From assembly GCA_007026445.1 (NCBI GenBank), contig VDMD01000109.1:1-64000 (forward strand): a stretch of DNA of 64,000 nucleotides, given 5' to 3'. Source of the stretch: Schizophyllum amplum (Eukaryota > Basidiomycota > Agaricomycetes > Agaricales > Schizophyllaceae). The notes under the pieces are model-generated. The model did no database searches. It worked only from the letters and a program-made list of their open reading frames with translations, and had not been told where the DNA came from. Of the stretch, positions 35,616 to 46,200 are shown in pieces. The position numbers were made by a program, and so were the translations under genes. How positions within the stretch are numbered: position 1 is the stretch's first letter; each line of letters opens with the position of its first letter.

Positions 35616-36639
35616 CTACGCAGGACAAGTAAGGTAGGTAGACAATGGGTGCATAGCTAAGAACCTCTCTTTGACAGCCCCTTTCCACTCCTCTAGCTGA
35701 TCTTGACAGTATGTATGGCGTGAGTTTGTGGCACCATTATAGTAACTTAGAGCTCTGCAATCGGGCAATCCATCGGCTCGGAAAATGTAGTCAACGTCCT
35801 CGGAAGATGACATGCCCCGCTCAGTCCACCGTTCCTCAACCATATATACTACACTGTGCCATGACAAACAAAGTAAACCGTTACTGTGAACAGCACACAT
35901 CCGCTTGTTATAAGTCTCAAGACTGAGAATGTCACGACGGGCCTGACAATACTCCGCCTGTAAAAATGCATCGATCAAAAGTATGAATCAGGGCGAGGGG
36001 GTCGCGCACGTACCCATGCTGCGAATACGGGAAGGGACAATATGCGGCGTGCATCACGCATGCGTAACTTCAGCTCGAGCGTATAAGGCGCCGATAAATC
36101 CAGGAGTTCCGTGTATCCGTGTCGGTCGGCGAACTGAATGATTTCGAGAGGGTGCTTTTTGTAAAGCATTCTGCGACACAATGGTAAGAAGCGAGGTAGA
36201 GTATGCAATCTCTATTCACGTACGACAAGCGCATATTCAGTTGGCACACGCTGATGGCCGGTGCGACTTTGTATTTCTCCCCGGCCTCGGCTACTTGCAT
36301 GAGCTTCTCGAACGAGGTATCGCAGAGAAGCGGATGAGGATTGGGATAGACGAAGGCAAAGAGCGTTCTCAGTGTGTCCTTGTCTTCGGTAAGTGGAACG
36401 ATCTCGCCAGCGGGGGCGTCAAAGTCCTCCGCGAAGGGGCCACTCGTCACGGACTGGAGATTGCGGCGGTGGATATTGAACAGAACACCATCGCTCGATC
36501 GGAAGACGATGATCTCGCCATCGGTCGAGGAGACTGCAGGCGGTCAGTCTCGTTCTAGCAATGGGGTGATGAACGGACAGTCAGACGACTGACGATCCTG
36601 CTGAGGTGCTGCGTCGGGGGCGGCATTAGCGTCCGTCAT
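35616..36639 (-). CDS. BTB2: BTB/POZ-domain protein (284 aa)
   Basis: Exons (minus) 36639-36594, 36533-36224, 36170-36014, 35957-35616; 855 nt in frame. BTB core: EIIVFRSSDGVLFNIHRRNL, VPLTEDKDTLRTLFAFVYPN, EKLMQVAEAGEKYKVAPAIS; then the conserved PLEIIQFADRHGYTELLDLSA helix pair. The C-terminal third (EYCQARRDILSLETYNKRMC, HTYCQDQLEEWKGAVKER) is Cys-containing and paralogous to BTB1 and BTB3. It is arranged tail-to-tail with PMP3 and head-to-tail with BTB3, with only about 280 bp between BTB3's stop and this ATG. No DNA-binding or Kelch domain is present. Confidence 0.85.
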
Positions 36640-36922
36640 GGCTGGACGAGAGAAGATAACGTCGCCTCGAGGCTACCGTGAGGGTAAGTAGTAGCACGTC
36701 ACGGCGGGCATTAAGCGCTGAGAACCACGCTCCACGTGCTCTGTGCCACAATATACAACGGTGACCGCCTGTAAATTAGCGCACAGTCGATGCGAGACTC
36801 ACCTGAGCGACGGAGATTTTGTTGAAGAGCTAAGGATTACGAAGCCGGTATCGGGGCAGGCGAAGTACAAGCATTGATTGGTCTCGGTCTACACGAAGAT
36901 GAGGGGGCTGAGCTTTGTTCGC

Positions 36923-37942
36923 CTACGACTCAGCAACAGACAGGCATTGCGAGAGCTGAGGTAACTCCCTGACCTTGTCCTCAAGCGCAGTTCTCCAGTC
37001 GCCCAACTGCTGACTGCACCGCTTGTTACCCCAGGAACCAGGGATATCGTGAGTACACTGCTTTGCCACATCGACCATTCCAACGAACATGGCGTCGATA
37101 TCGAGCATGGGAGATCGCTGACAACGGTCGACACGGGTCTGGACGACTCGCGCGATGACGGGCCAAATATCGCATCGAACCTCGCCGCCTTTCCTGCCGA
37201 CGTGCATGGGCGGCTGGCCGATGTCTGCGCTGCTCCGCCATTTGACGGACGTCCAGGTCTCCTTGTAGTCTGCCTGGTGCTGCGTCAGCCGGAGCGTGCG
37301 GCATGAGCCTCGTTGGACTGACCCAGGCTATCTGCGTACTCAGGGAAAGGGAGTTGCGCATGTCCTTGACGCTCAATCCAAGCGTATACGGAGCAGCCAG
37401 ATCCATGAGCTCGACGTATGCGTGCCGGTCGGCGTATTGAAGAACGACGAGGGGATGCTCCTTATGCATCGTCCTAAAGTTTGGGATCAGCGACTTGGAA
37501 GAATGGATCAAGCGGAGGGACGAACGACATGCGCATATAGCATACGCTCCTTGCGGGCGACACCTGGTATTTCTCCGCAGCCTCGGCAAGCGCACACAGA
37601 GAATCGAAGGGTACGTCTGCCAAGAGGGGATGACGACCGGAGTAGACGAACTGAAAGAGGTATCCGAGCGTCGCCTCGCTTTCAGAGAGCTCTACGACGT
37701 CGCCCTCGGAGGGGAAGTCCACCGCGAAAGGCCCGTCGGTGAAGACGCTTAGGTTGGCCCGATGAATATTGAACAAGACGCCATCGGCAGACCGGAATAT
37801 GACGACGTCCCCCTCCGTCGAGCGGTCTGTAGGAAGATGTTAGAGATGGAAGAGGGCAACGGGATGGATACGCACATTGCTCGGATTGCCGTGGGGTAGG
37901 CGACTCGGAGGTATGAGCAGGGTAAGATGTGATGGCAGCCAT
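36923..37942 (-). CDS. BTB3: BTB/POZ-domain protein (289 aa)
   Basis: Exons (minus) 37942-37876, 37826-37526, 37473-37323, 37273-36923; 870 nt in frame. BTB core: DVVIFRSADGVLFNIHRANL, LGYLFQFVYSGRHPLLADVP, ALAEAAEKYQVSPARSVC; followed by PLVVLQYADRHAYVELMDLA. The intron 2 donor is a weak GTTCGT, chosen because it restores the phase used in BTB2. The C-terminal segment includes RCDIWPVIARVVQTRVDRCQ and GNKRCSQQLGDWRTALEDKV. Shared exon edges with BTB1 and BTB2 indicate duplication within the locus. Confidence 0.85.
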
Positions 37943-38572
37943 GAGGGGAGAACGATAAAATTTTTTGCCCCTAGGCGCTTAGGAGACGGCTTTGACGTCT
38001 CATCCGCAACCGAGCGCTTATCCTCGGGGACAGCGCGCAGGTAAGGACGATGATCTGTAGCCGGGCGCTAATGCTGAGAGCGGAGACCAGCTCGTGCTCA
38101 AGCTACACCTTGGCGTCAACGGAATATCAGTACGCGCCGGCTTAGGAAGTGGTGTGCAACATACCAGAGTCCGCCCAGCAGCAGTGAAAGCGGTCTTCAT
38201 ACAGACAGCCAGTCTGCAGTAAACTTGCTGCTTGATAATCATAAACAATGAACCAAACCAGTGAAGCGCGCAACTGCACGCAGACACCGTGCAAGTTGAG
38301 TATCATGATAGCGGGAAGCAGGAAGACATGCCAGACACGGACGTGGATGGCTTTCATGGCTCGCCGCTTCGCGTCTTTGACTCATGTCCATCGACCAAGT
38401 TCGCACTGCAGCACGACAATCAGATACATAAACGCAAGTAGACCCCATTCAAATGATGCCCTCTTCGTCTATGTAAACACACGCCCACGAACGTCATCCT
38501 GGCGATACATCTTCGCCCCCATGACATACCGGATGATTCCCTTTATTCCACACCAACCTTCCCCCAATCGTC
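37943..38572. other. Intergenic between BTB3 and SSP5
   Basis: No supported gene. It should hold the BTB3 promoter on its left side; no clear motif was recognised. Confidence 0.5.
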
Positions 38573-39047
38573 TCAGAAGCAATGATGACCCGGGATGCAG
38601 AGCGTGTACGTCGACGTGTACGTCTCCGTGCTCGCATACGCAGTAGTCGTGGTCACGATAGCCGGGTCCGCCGTGGTGGTAATCGGGTTCACCGTCCGCG
38701 TCTCCGCGCAGACCTCGCTCACGACGATCGTCGTTTGCGCACGCTACCGAGAAAGTCAGACACCTTCATCAGCTGCAAGTAAACGCAGAGAAGCGTACCT
38801 TGGCGGCGGCCGTGGTCGTGGGCAGGACGTACCAGGTCGTCGTGAGCGTCGTCGTGCTGGGGTCGTCATAGGTGACGGTGGATCCAGGAATGGTGGAGGT
38901 CTCGGTCTGCGTGCCCGAGGCGTAGAATACGCAGGCGCTGTCAGTGAGCGTCGTGGTCGTGATGTATTCCGCGTTGTCGGCGGCGGGCGCGGCGCTGACA
39001 GCGACGAAGAGAACGGCGGCAGCGAGAGCGGCGAACTTCATCATCAT
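38573..39047 (-). CDS. SSP5: small secreted Thr-rich protein (139 aa)
   Basis: Exons (minus) 39047-38799 and 38743-38573, phase 0 intron of 55 bp. The start MMMKFAALAAAVLFVAVSA is a signal peptide with an extra Met relative to SSP1. Motifs: TDSACVFYASGTQTETST, VVSEVCAETRTVNP, TYTLCIPGHHCF. It is the closest relative of SSP1, and both lie next to a family A fragment in mirror-image blocks. A TATA-like box on the minus strand lies at 39121-39129 (GTTATAAAG). Function unknown. Confidence 0.87.
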
Positions 39048-39120
39048 TGGCGATGGACGATGGCGAAGAATGAATTGAGCGTCCAAGGTGGAGTGCGTAT
39101 AATATTTTCTGCATGGGCAG

Positions 39121-39129
39121 CTTTATAAC
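39121..39129 (-). promoter_or_regulatory. TATA box of SSP5
   Basis: Minus strand GTTATAAAG, about 75-80 bp before the ATG, matching the SSP1 arrangement. Confidence 0.55.
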
Positions 39130-40479
39130 GGCGAGAGCCTGGCCCTCCATGGCGCAATGTGCGCCGAGCTCCTTGAGGTGTTTACAGGTACGTTGACTGG
39201 GTACCGCGCGGGTCATTGAGGATGCCCAAAATACTTTCCATCTCATATGGAAGAGCGTGACCACGTTGAGGGTATGCGGGCGCCATGTCGCGGGGGCACC
39301 CTGGTGCCTTGGAGGGCGTCGGCCGGACCGATCTGCTGCTGGATGAGTGACTCGTGAGGCGCCCCGGCAGCGTCGCGCGACGAGGCTGACAGTGATGGGC
39401 GAGTCAGCAAAGCGATCTGCATGATCGCTATGACATGAAACTCACTGAAGCGTGTCAATGATGATGATGCGTCTGTACTTATACTTACTCATCCCGTCGC
39501 GGTAGTCGATGGTGACAGCATTCTCGGATGGACGGGAAAATGTAGAGTGGATCAGTAGACCGACTCGGTGCATGGATTGCGAGCTGACAGCGAGGGAAAG
39601 GACGAGCGTTGCACGATGTCCCTTGCTCCGCATGTATGCGGTGCTTCCGTCTGTATCGTCCCGGTTTGTGTGCGTGGGTAGTCGACGTAGACACTGTCAC
39701 AGAATGGTGAAGGATCGCACGTCGATCTTGACGGGCGTGGCATGAACCAGGAAGGCAGAGCGGTACGTCAGCGTCCGGCGACCGCGAAACTTCAGAGTTC
39801 AGCGTCCATGCAACTTCAGTGTCCTGCGCCCGCGCATACACTGCAGCATCCACCGTCCGCGCATACATCCATCTCTTCCGCGCGTCGTCTCCATGCGATC
39901 CCTGAGTACGCCATGCAATGCCCGAATACGCCATGCAATTCCCTAGTAGTAGTACGCCGTACGATCCCCGTGTACGTCGATCTGGGGGCTGCCGACGCCA
40001 TCCACGAAGGCCCAACGATGGCGTGCCCTGTGGTCAGACATGGTGGCGACGTCCCAACTTCCAAGTGGCATGTCGAGATCGCTGCAGCGTCGAAGCTGCC
40101 AGCTAGGTAGCCCGGTCGAGGGGTCGAGGGGCGCAAAAATGATCGCTGGGTGCGGAAGCGATGAATCGCCGTTCGGTCGCCGTGCTCCCGCCCGCGCCTG
40201 ACCTGCGCTCTTCGGATTGCGAGGGGCAGCCGTTATGACGAAGCACCTCAGGCTTTCTGCAGAGAGGCCGCGGGAGACGCAGGACAGAAGGGCTGTAGTG
40301 GACGCCGCCATCCCCTTCAACCCCGCACAACCGAGCACACCCCACGGACTTCTTTGGCTCGCGCCCCACGAGACTCCTCCGGCTCGCGCCCCACGGGACT
40401 TCTCCGGCTCGCGCTGTGCGCCGCGCGCGATCCGCAGCTGCATGCATCGCGGGTTTTGATCATGTCAAGCGAGGATGGG
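39130..40479. other. Non-coding part of the inverted duplicate
   Basis: Reverse complement resembles 5250-6480, including the degenerate repeat (GAGTTCAGCGTCCATGCAAC near 39800). Long ORFs here are not conserved between the two copies, so no gene is called. Confidence 0.45.
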
Positions 40480-41710
40480 TTCGCTCGCGGGTGAGGACGT
40501 GGGCGCTTGCGGGTGCAGACGGCGGCGCTCGCGGGTGCAGACGGGGAGCGGGAGCAGTGGCGAGGAGGCCGGGTCGGGGAACGAGGGTGGAGGCAGGGAG
40601 GTTGACGACTTCGTGGGCGGTAGGTATATTGAGCTGTTGTTGACGATGTTGCCGCCAGCGCAGATGACCCGCGGCCGCCATGCGAATCGGTGAGGGGCAA
40701 GAAGGACGACCTGGTCCATCTGCTGCTTGCAAGAGCGCGGCTGGAAAGGCGGGCTGTGATGGTGGCGGTGATGCTCAATGTATGCGGAGGGGGGGATTTT
40801 GAGGATCGTGACGTTCGTTGAAGTTTGGCCTGGGGCTCGTGATACCTGGGGACTCGCCGACGCGGTCGAGACTCGCAGTGTTCCGGGGGAGGTCTGGGGG
40901 AAGTCGTCAGAGACTTCAAGATGATCGACATTGGGACACGCACCTAAGATTCAACTCTCCAATGTCGCGCTCGTCGTCATGACGAGCTCGAGCACGCCGC
41001 ACGTCGCTCTGGTAGTTTTGGGTCTTGTTATCCCAGAAGTACCAATACTGACAAGTGAGGGTCAGCCGGCGTTGCATGGCGGAGTTGATGGATACGCACT
41101 CGCCAATGAATATAGCAAGCGCCGTGCGCGGCCTCTGCGCGTACTTGCCCGCAGTCGGACGCATGCTATGGTTATCTCCTCTCTCCTTGAGCCGAAGGAT
41201 GTCGTGCGTATCCAGGGGAAACAACGAGCGGGTCGGAGAGGACGGGGGCACGCGGGACTTGATGGCTGGACGAGTGTGCTGCCTGATTGTATGAGAGCCG
41301 CATGACGAGTACGGAGGAGTCCGGCTCCGCGCGAAGGTCGTCACGAAACTGAAGAGGACAAAGAGGTCGGAGCGTCGGTCTTTATACAACGCGGCGGGTC
41401 TTGCGTAGCGAGCGACGCGCTGGGGAGCTGGGTAAAGTGAGCGCTTGCAGTACGTGGCAGTCGATTCCGTCGTTCGCGTCTGCGTACGCATTCAGGCCAG
41501 TTCAAGCAGGAGCTGAGATGATACAGAAGGGTGATTGTATTGTGTGTACGGTACAGGTACGTAGATACACGTTCACCTACACACTCTGAGAGCATGGTCA
41601 GCGATTGAACATGACTTGGGCAAGAGGAGGACGCACCGTAAGCCTGATTCTCCGGATCCATCCTGGCTTGAAGCCAGCGCTTTTCGGAAGTCTGCGAGAT
41701 CCCTTCCTGC
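40480..41710 (-). pseudogene. Family B (B3) then family A (A3) fragments
   Basis: On the minus strand B3 (41710-41410) carries GGTGCGTCCTCCTCTTGCCC and a CCTGAATGCGTACGCAGACG stretch. A3 (41340-40480) has a TATA-like TATAAAGACC at about 41385. It then has RPRTALAIFIG, a GC-AG or shifted intron, an exon YWYFWDNKTQNYQSDVRRAR ending in GELNLR, and an intron ending CCCCCAG before a Pro-rich exon. Exon borders equal those of A1 and A2. A3 reads best of the three, so a functional gene is possible but not shown. Confidence 0.4.
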
Positions 41711-43083
41711 ACAACATCGTTTCATTAAACCGGATGAGACAGTCCTACACGGATACGGGAGGTCCTCGAGAAACGGTTATGTCCGTAGCAACATATCGTT
41801 CCAGACGTAAGTGACTGTGAGCAGGTCGGGAAGGCGACCACGCACGCACGGTATGAGTTCTCGAAGCGGTTGGGTCTCTGGCCACGCGATGCCTGTGCGC
41901 GTGTTGTTGCCTTCGCGTTGAGGACGATCAGGGACGCTGTTCTCTCTAAGAGTCAATTATGAAGGTCGAGCGTCCAGGTGGATGAGGAGGGGGAGCAGAT
42001 AGGACATTGGGATTAGTTGGAGATGAGCGCTGACGACAAGATCGAAAGAACAATGGCGCGCACCGAAACGGGAAAGACCACACAAGGACAAACAACGACA
42101 TCCTTGTTCCCAACGTCCATGTTGTTTTTCAAGTCCAGTCCTGCATCATAACGCCTTGGCTCCTTGCTCGCTTCTGTACTGAAACTGCCTCGGAAGTTGG
42201 GAACTAGCTGTTTGGGGACAGGTCGAATCGCTGCTCAATTGGACCGACAAACGCGCCGGCTGATGTCAATGGCGTTCCCTACTCGTTCACACTCAAGAGT
42301 GATATGTAGCGCAATAAATGCTCTTAGTACTCTACGCGCGTCAAGGAATGCAAAGCTGATATAGGATCACGACTCATTTGCTGCAAGGTGCGTACAATTT
42401 CTAGCCCGTCCGTCCAATAAATGCAATATTTCCGAGGTATGAATGCCCTCGCTCGTGTCATCTCGACGCTGACAGGTATCACTCGATCTGTAGTACGCTA
42501 CTACGTGTCAAGTCGATGCCACTCTCTCCCATAGCTTCGCGTTCGCAGGAAAATGCGTCCTCGGCCGTCTATGAGCGTGTTTCTCGGGGTGTTTTCTTAT
42601 ACCGCGCTTGTCAAGCCAGCAGTAGAAGGGCTCAAACTTAAACTACGATGCAACGGTAAGCACTCCGAGCACGCCAGTTGTCGCGCGATGCTGACATGAT
42701 TAACTTCAGCGCTACGGTCATGGTTTGTGCGGCGGTTATGACTGGTGAAGGTATCGACAGCGGTGCTCAGCTATCAATTCATGCATCGCAGTTGCGCCTT
42801 TACTCCAAGAATGAAGCTGCAGTATATCAACTGTCCCACTGCCCGCCTAGCGTTGCTAGATCCATCAAAACTGGGCTCTCGCGCGCGCGGTACGCACCAG
42901 CCTATGACCACAGTGAAGTGACGGACCTGTCGTGCGCTCGATGTTTCCCTGCATGAGCGCCGAAGTACGGACGTTTATCGTGAGTGAATTACTGGTATAT
43001 TCTATTCTGTGGCGGTGCTAAATCTGGGCATCATAGGCTCTCAATGTCCGAAGCCATACAGTGGGGCGATGAAATCGCCGAGC
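41711..43083. other. Intergenic upstream of NLR4
   Basis: A diverged ~95-bp repeat copy at about 42045-42120 (AAGAACAATGG, CCGAAACGGG, AGGACAAACAACG, CTTGTTCCC). The stretch 43000-43083 is NLR4 leader sequence shared with NLR1. No other gene is supported. Confidence 0.5.
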
Positions 43084-43112
43084 GCACGCGGCTACCTTGC
43101 AGCTGACGCGCG
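43084..43112 (+). promoter_or_regulatory. Conserved 5' leader block of NLR4
   Basis: GCACGCGGCTACCTTGCAGC then TGACGCGCG, about 100 bp before the ATG. The surrounding 150 bp aligns closely with the NLR1 leader. Confidence 0.5.
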
Positions 43113-43214
43113 GTATGCTGTAGAGCTTTGGTATCTGCATCTTGCCTGCTGACCACGACCTCGACCTCGACGTGCTCGACCTCCGACCACCATAACAACT
43201 CTCCCTCGACGACG

Positions 43215-46200
43215 ATGGCGCAATCTTCGAGCCCTTCGTCGTCGTCCAGCCGGCATCCCCGGCGCTGGCTTCAAGGGCTGCTTCGTCCGGAAAGCTCTGC
43301 GCCGCTCAGTCGATCTCCGAGCCCCGCACGGCGGCATTCGAGGGCGCCGTCGCCTGCCCTGGCGATGTTCTCGGCGGCTGTGTCGGTGGCGTCGCCGGTA
43401 TCCTCGTCGATAGCAGCGTCTTCATTTTCGGCAACGATCACGACAGAACCTCCTCAAGAGAATACGTCGGTGCGGACGTCGACGGCGCTCTCTCCGGAGG
43501 CGCGTCCATCATCTTCACCCCCATCATTGGTGCTGACGACTTCATCGCCACCTCCGGAAATTCTCGACGTCGTCTCGTCGGCACCGTCTTCTACGAGCAA
43601 CGCAGGCCCTCCAGAGCCCATTTCGACGACTTCCTCTGCGCCGTCATCTCTACCCCTCACACCGAATGACCCTTCCCCGCCGGATCCGGAGACATCGCCT
43701 TCGACCGCCTCCTCACCGTCCGCGTCGACGTCTACGCCAACTACATCGACCGATGCAACGTCGCCTGTGGATCCTGGTCCGGCCGCGTCTGATCATACAT
43801 CGCATGGTTCGAGCTCACCCTCAACAAGTCCCCCGTCGGTCCACTGTGCTCAGTCGACTACTCCTCCGCCTCCTCCACCGTCGGTGCCCATGATCAACGA
43901 TCCTCTCGTTTCCATTTTGCAAGACGCGATGACGAGATACAAAGAGCAAACCGGCATCGATCTGGCTGCACAGGGACCCGCGATCCCTCAGTCGGCGGAC
44001 GATATAGTCGACTACATCAATCAGCACGAGAAAGATTTCAAGAAGTTCCGCGAAGACGGCCATCACTCCCTGCTGCATCGCGTGCGTCCCGTGGCGGCCG
44101 TTGTCGGGACGCTGTGTATGGTGGTTGGAGAGGGTGCTGGGGTGGTGAGTCGCGCACGGATGGGGTTCCCAGTCCTGACACGATGCGCAGATGTTTCCTT
44201 ATGCCAAGGCGATCTTTGCGGGGGTCAGTGAGCTGGTGAAGGTACGTTTCTAACGCCCGTCCTCGGAAAATGTGACTGAACGGATCTTTCAAGGCGGCCA
44301 TGGCGGTGCACGAAGATTTTGAAGCGATCTGCGCGGCTTTCGAGACCATGGGACATCATATCCGCGTCATCCAGCCCATTCCGTCAGCCGACATACACCA
44401 GGCTCTGCGTGAACCTTCCGCCAAGCTGCTCGCCCAGATCCTCGTCGTGCTTGGCCTCACGAAGAAGCTACAAAAAGAGAAGCGTATCGGTACGTTCCGG
44501 TATACTTGTGTGCTTGTGTAGGCCCGCTGTGCTTACACGCATCAACAGTCACCTGGCTGAAGAAACTCGCTCAGTCGAGGGATGTGTCGTCGGCGCTGGA
44601 CGATTTGGGACGGCTTGCAACGGGCCATCATCAGATGGTGTCTTCTCTGACGCTCTATACGGTCACGAATACGATGTCTTTGCTCGAAGAGAGCGTCTAT
44701 TGTACGTATGCAATTCCCATGCGAGATACGCGAGTCTGATTGAAGCTTAGGGGGCAAGCAGGAGCTGTCCGGGACTCGGTCGTATCTTGTGAAATTGATG
44801 CGAATGACACGGAAGATCTATGGTTAGCTGGTCGGTTAGTATATGTCCAGTCGCTGACGCGTGGACAGACCACGTCCAGGAATGCGCTGCATCCATTCCA
44901 GAGGAGATAAGAGCTAATCGAGAAATTCTGGAGAACGTGCAGAAAGCGCTCCTGCGGCAAACTGACCTTATACACGACAGCCAAAGTGAGCTGATAGATA
45001 TTGTCGGCTATCTCCAGTCCGACAAGTCGTCCCTTAGGAAGCAGCGACATCGAGAGACTGTATCAGTGGCTTCAGTTCCCCGACTGCTCTGTCAAGATGA
45101 ACAACCTTCTCGACGAGCGTGCGCAATCGACGGGCATGTGGTTTCTCGATGGTGAGGAATTCAACGCATTCAAGGAGCGCATGACGAAGGTTCTTTGGCT
45201 TCACGGTAAAGGTGCGTTCTTGTGATATGTTAACACTATGCAATCTGATTGAAGGGCAGCTGGCTGTGGAAAAAGTACCATGATGTGAGTTCCCCCTGTC
45301 GTGTTTTCAGCCCTCCTCTCATTCATCTAGGGCGGCAGCGGTCCGGGATCTCGAGGCGCACGCAGCGTCTTCCGACGCAACATCCGTCGTTCTCACTCAT
45401 CTCTTCGATACGACAAACAGCTCGCAACCTCGGACTCTACGCGCTCTGCTCTCGTCGTTGCTATGTCAGCTAGCATACAGCAGACATGAGTTTGCAGTCC
45501 GCCTGCTTAGACTTCGCACCAGGACGTCGGTCGGAAACTCGCAGATGTCGCTTGAGGCGATGCGTCATCACCTGGATGCGATGCTCGGCACCCCGCAGTC
45601 TCATTTCTTCGTCGCTGTGGACGCATTGGACGAGGCCGACGACGAACAAATCGTGTCGTTCCTTACCCATCTACATACACACATGAATGTCTCCATCCTG
45701 ATGTCAAGTCGGCTGGAGGTGCGCTTTCACGAGGATCTCGAAGGCCTATGTGACGCTCGTGTTCCCATGTACGAAACCCTCGTTGCCGGCGACATCGACA
45801 TCGCTCTAAGCCAGTTCTTCTGCGCCGGTGGGGCATTGGACAGGTTCACGGACGAGAGTATGAAGCATAGAATCAGGGAGGTTTTTAAGGAGCAGGCAGA
45901 TGGCAAGTAAGTCGCCTGATATAGATGCCTTCAGCTTGTTAACTGCTTTGAAGCTTCCGTTGGACCAGGCTTCAGTTGCTTGAGCTGATCCGCGTGGCGG
46001 GAATTCCCAGGAAAATGCTTATGAGCCTGGACAGGCTACCAGCGACGCTCGGCGAGACATACGGTCGACTGCTGGAGCTCGTCCGGCCCGAGGATCAGGA
46101 CGACGTTCGCCGTTTGCTCATTTGGGCCATCTTCTCCCATAGGCCGCTGTCAAAGACCGATTTTGCGCAGATACTGTCGTTCGATTACTCAGCGCAGATG

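Noticed and set aside
38595..39128. 177-codon plus ORF
   Set aside because: Antisense of SSP5, whose signal peptide, splice sites and paralogs support the minus strand.
43128..43214. Upstream extension of NLR4 beyond the first ATG
   Set aside because: It would start at TTG; the ATG at 43215 aligns with the starts of the paralogs, and the upstream part is conserved as leader DNA.
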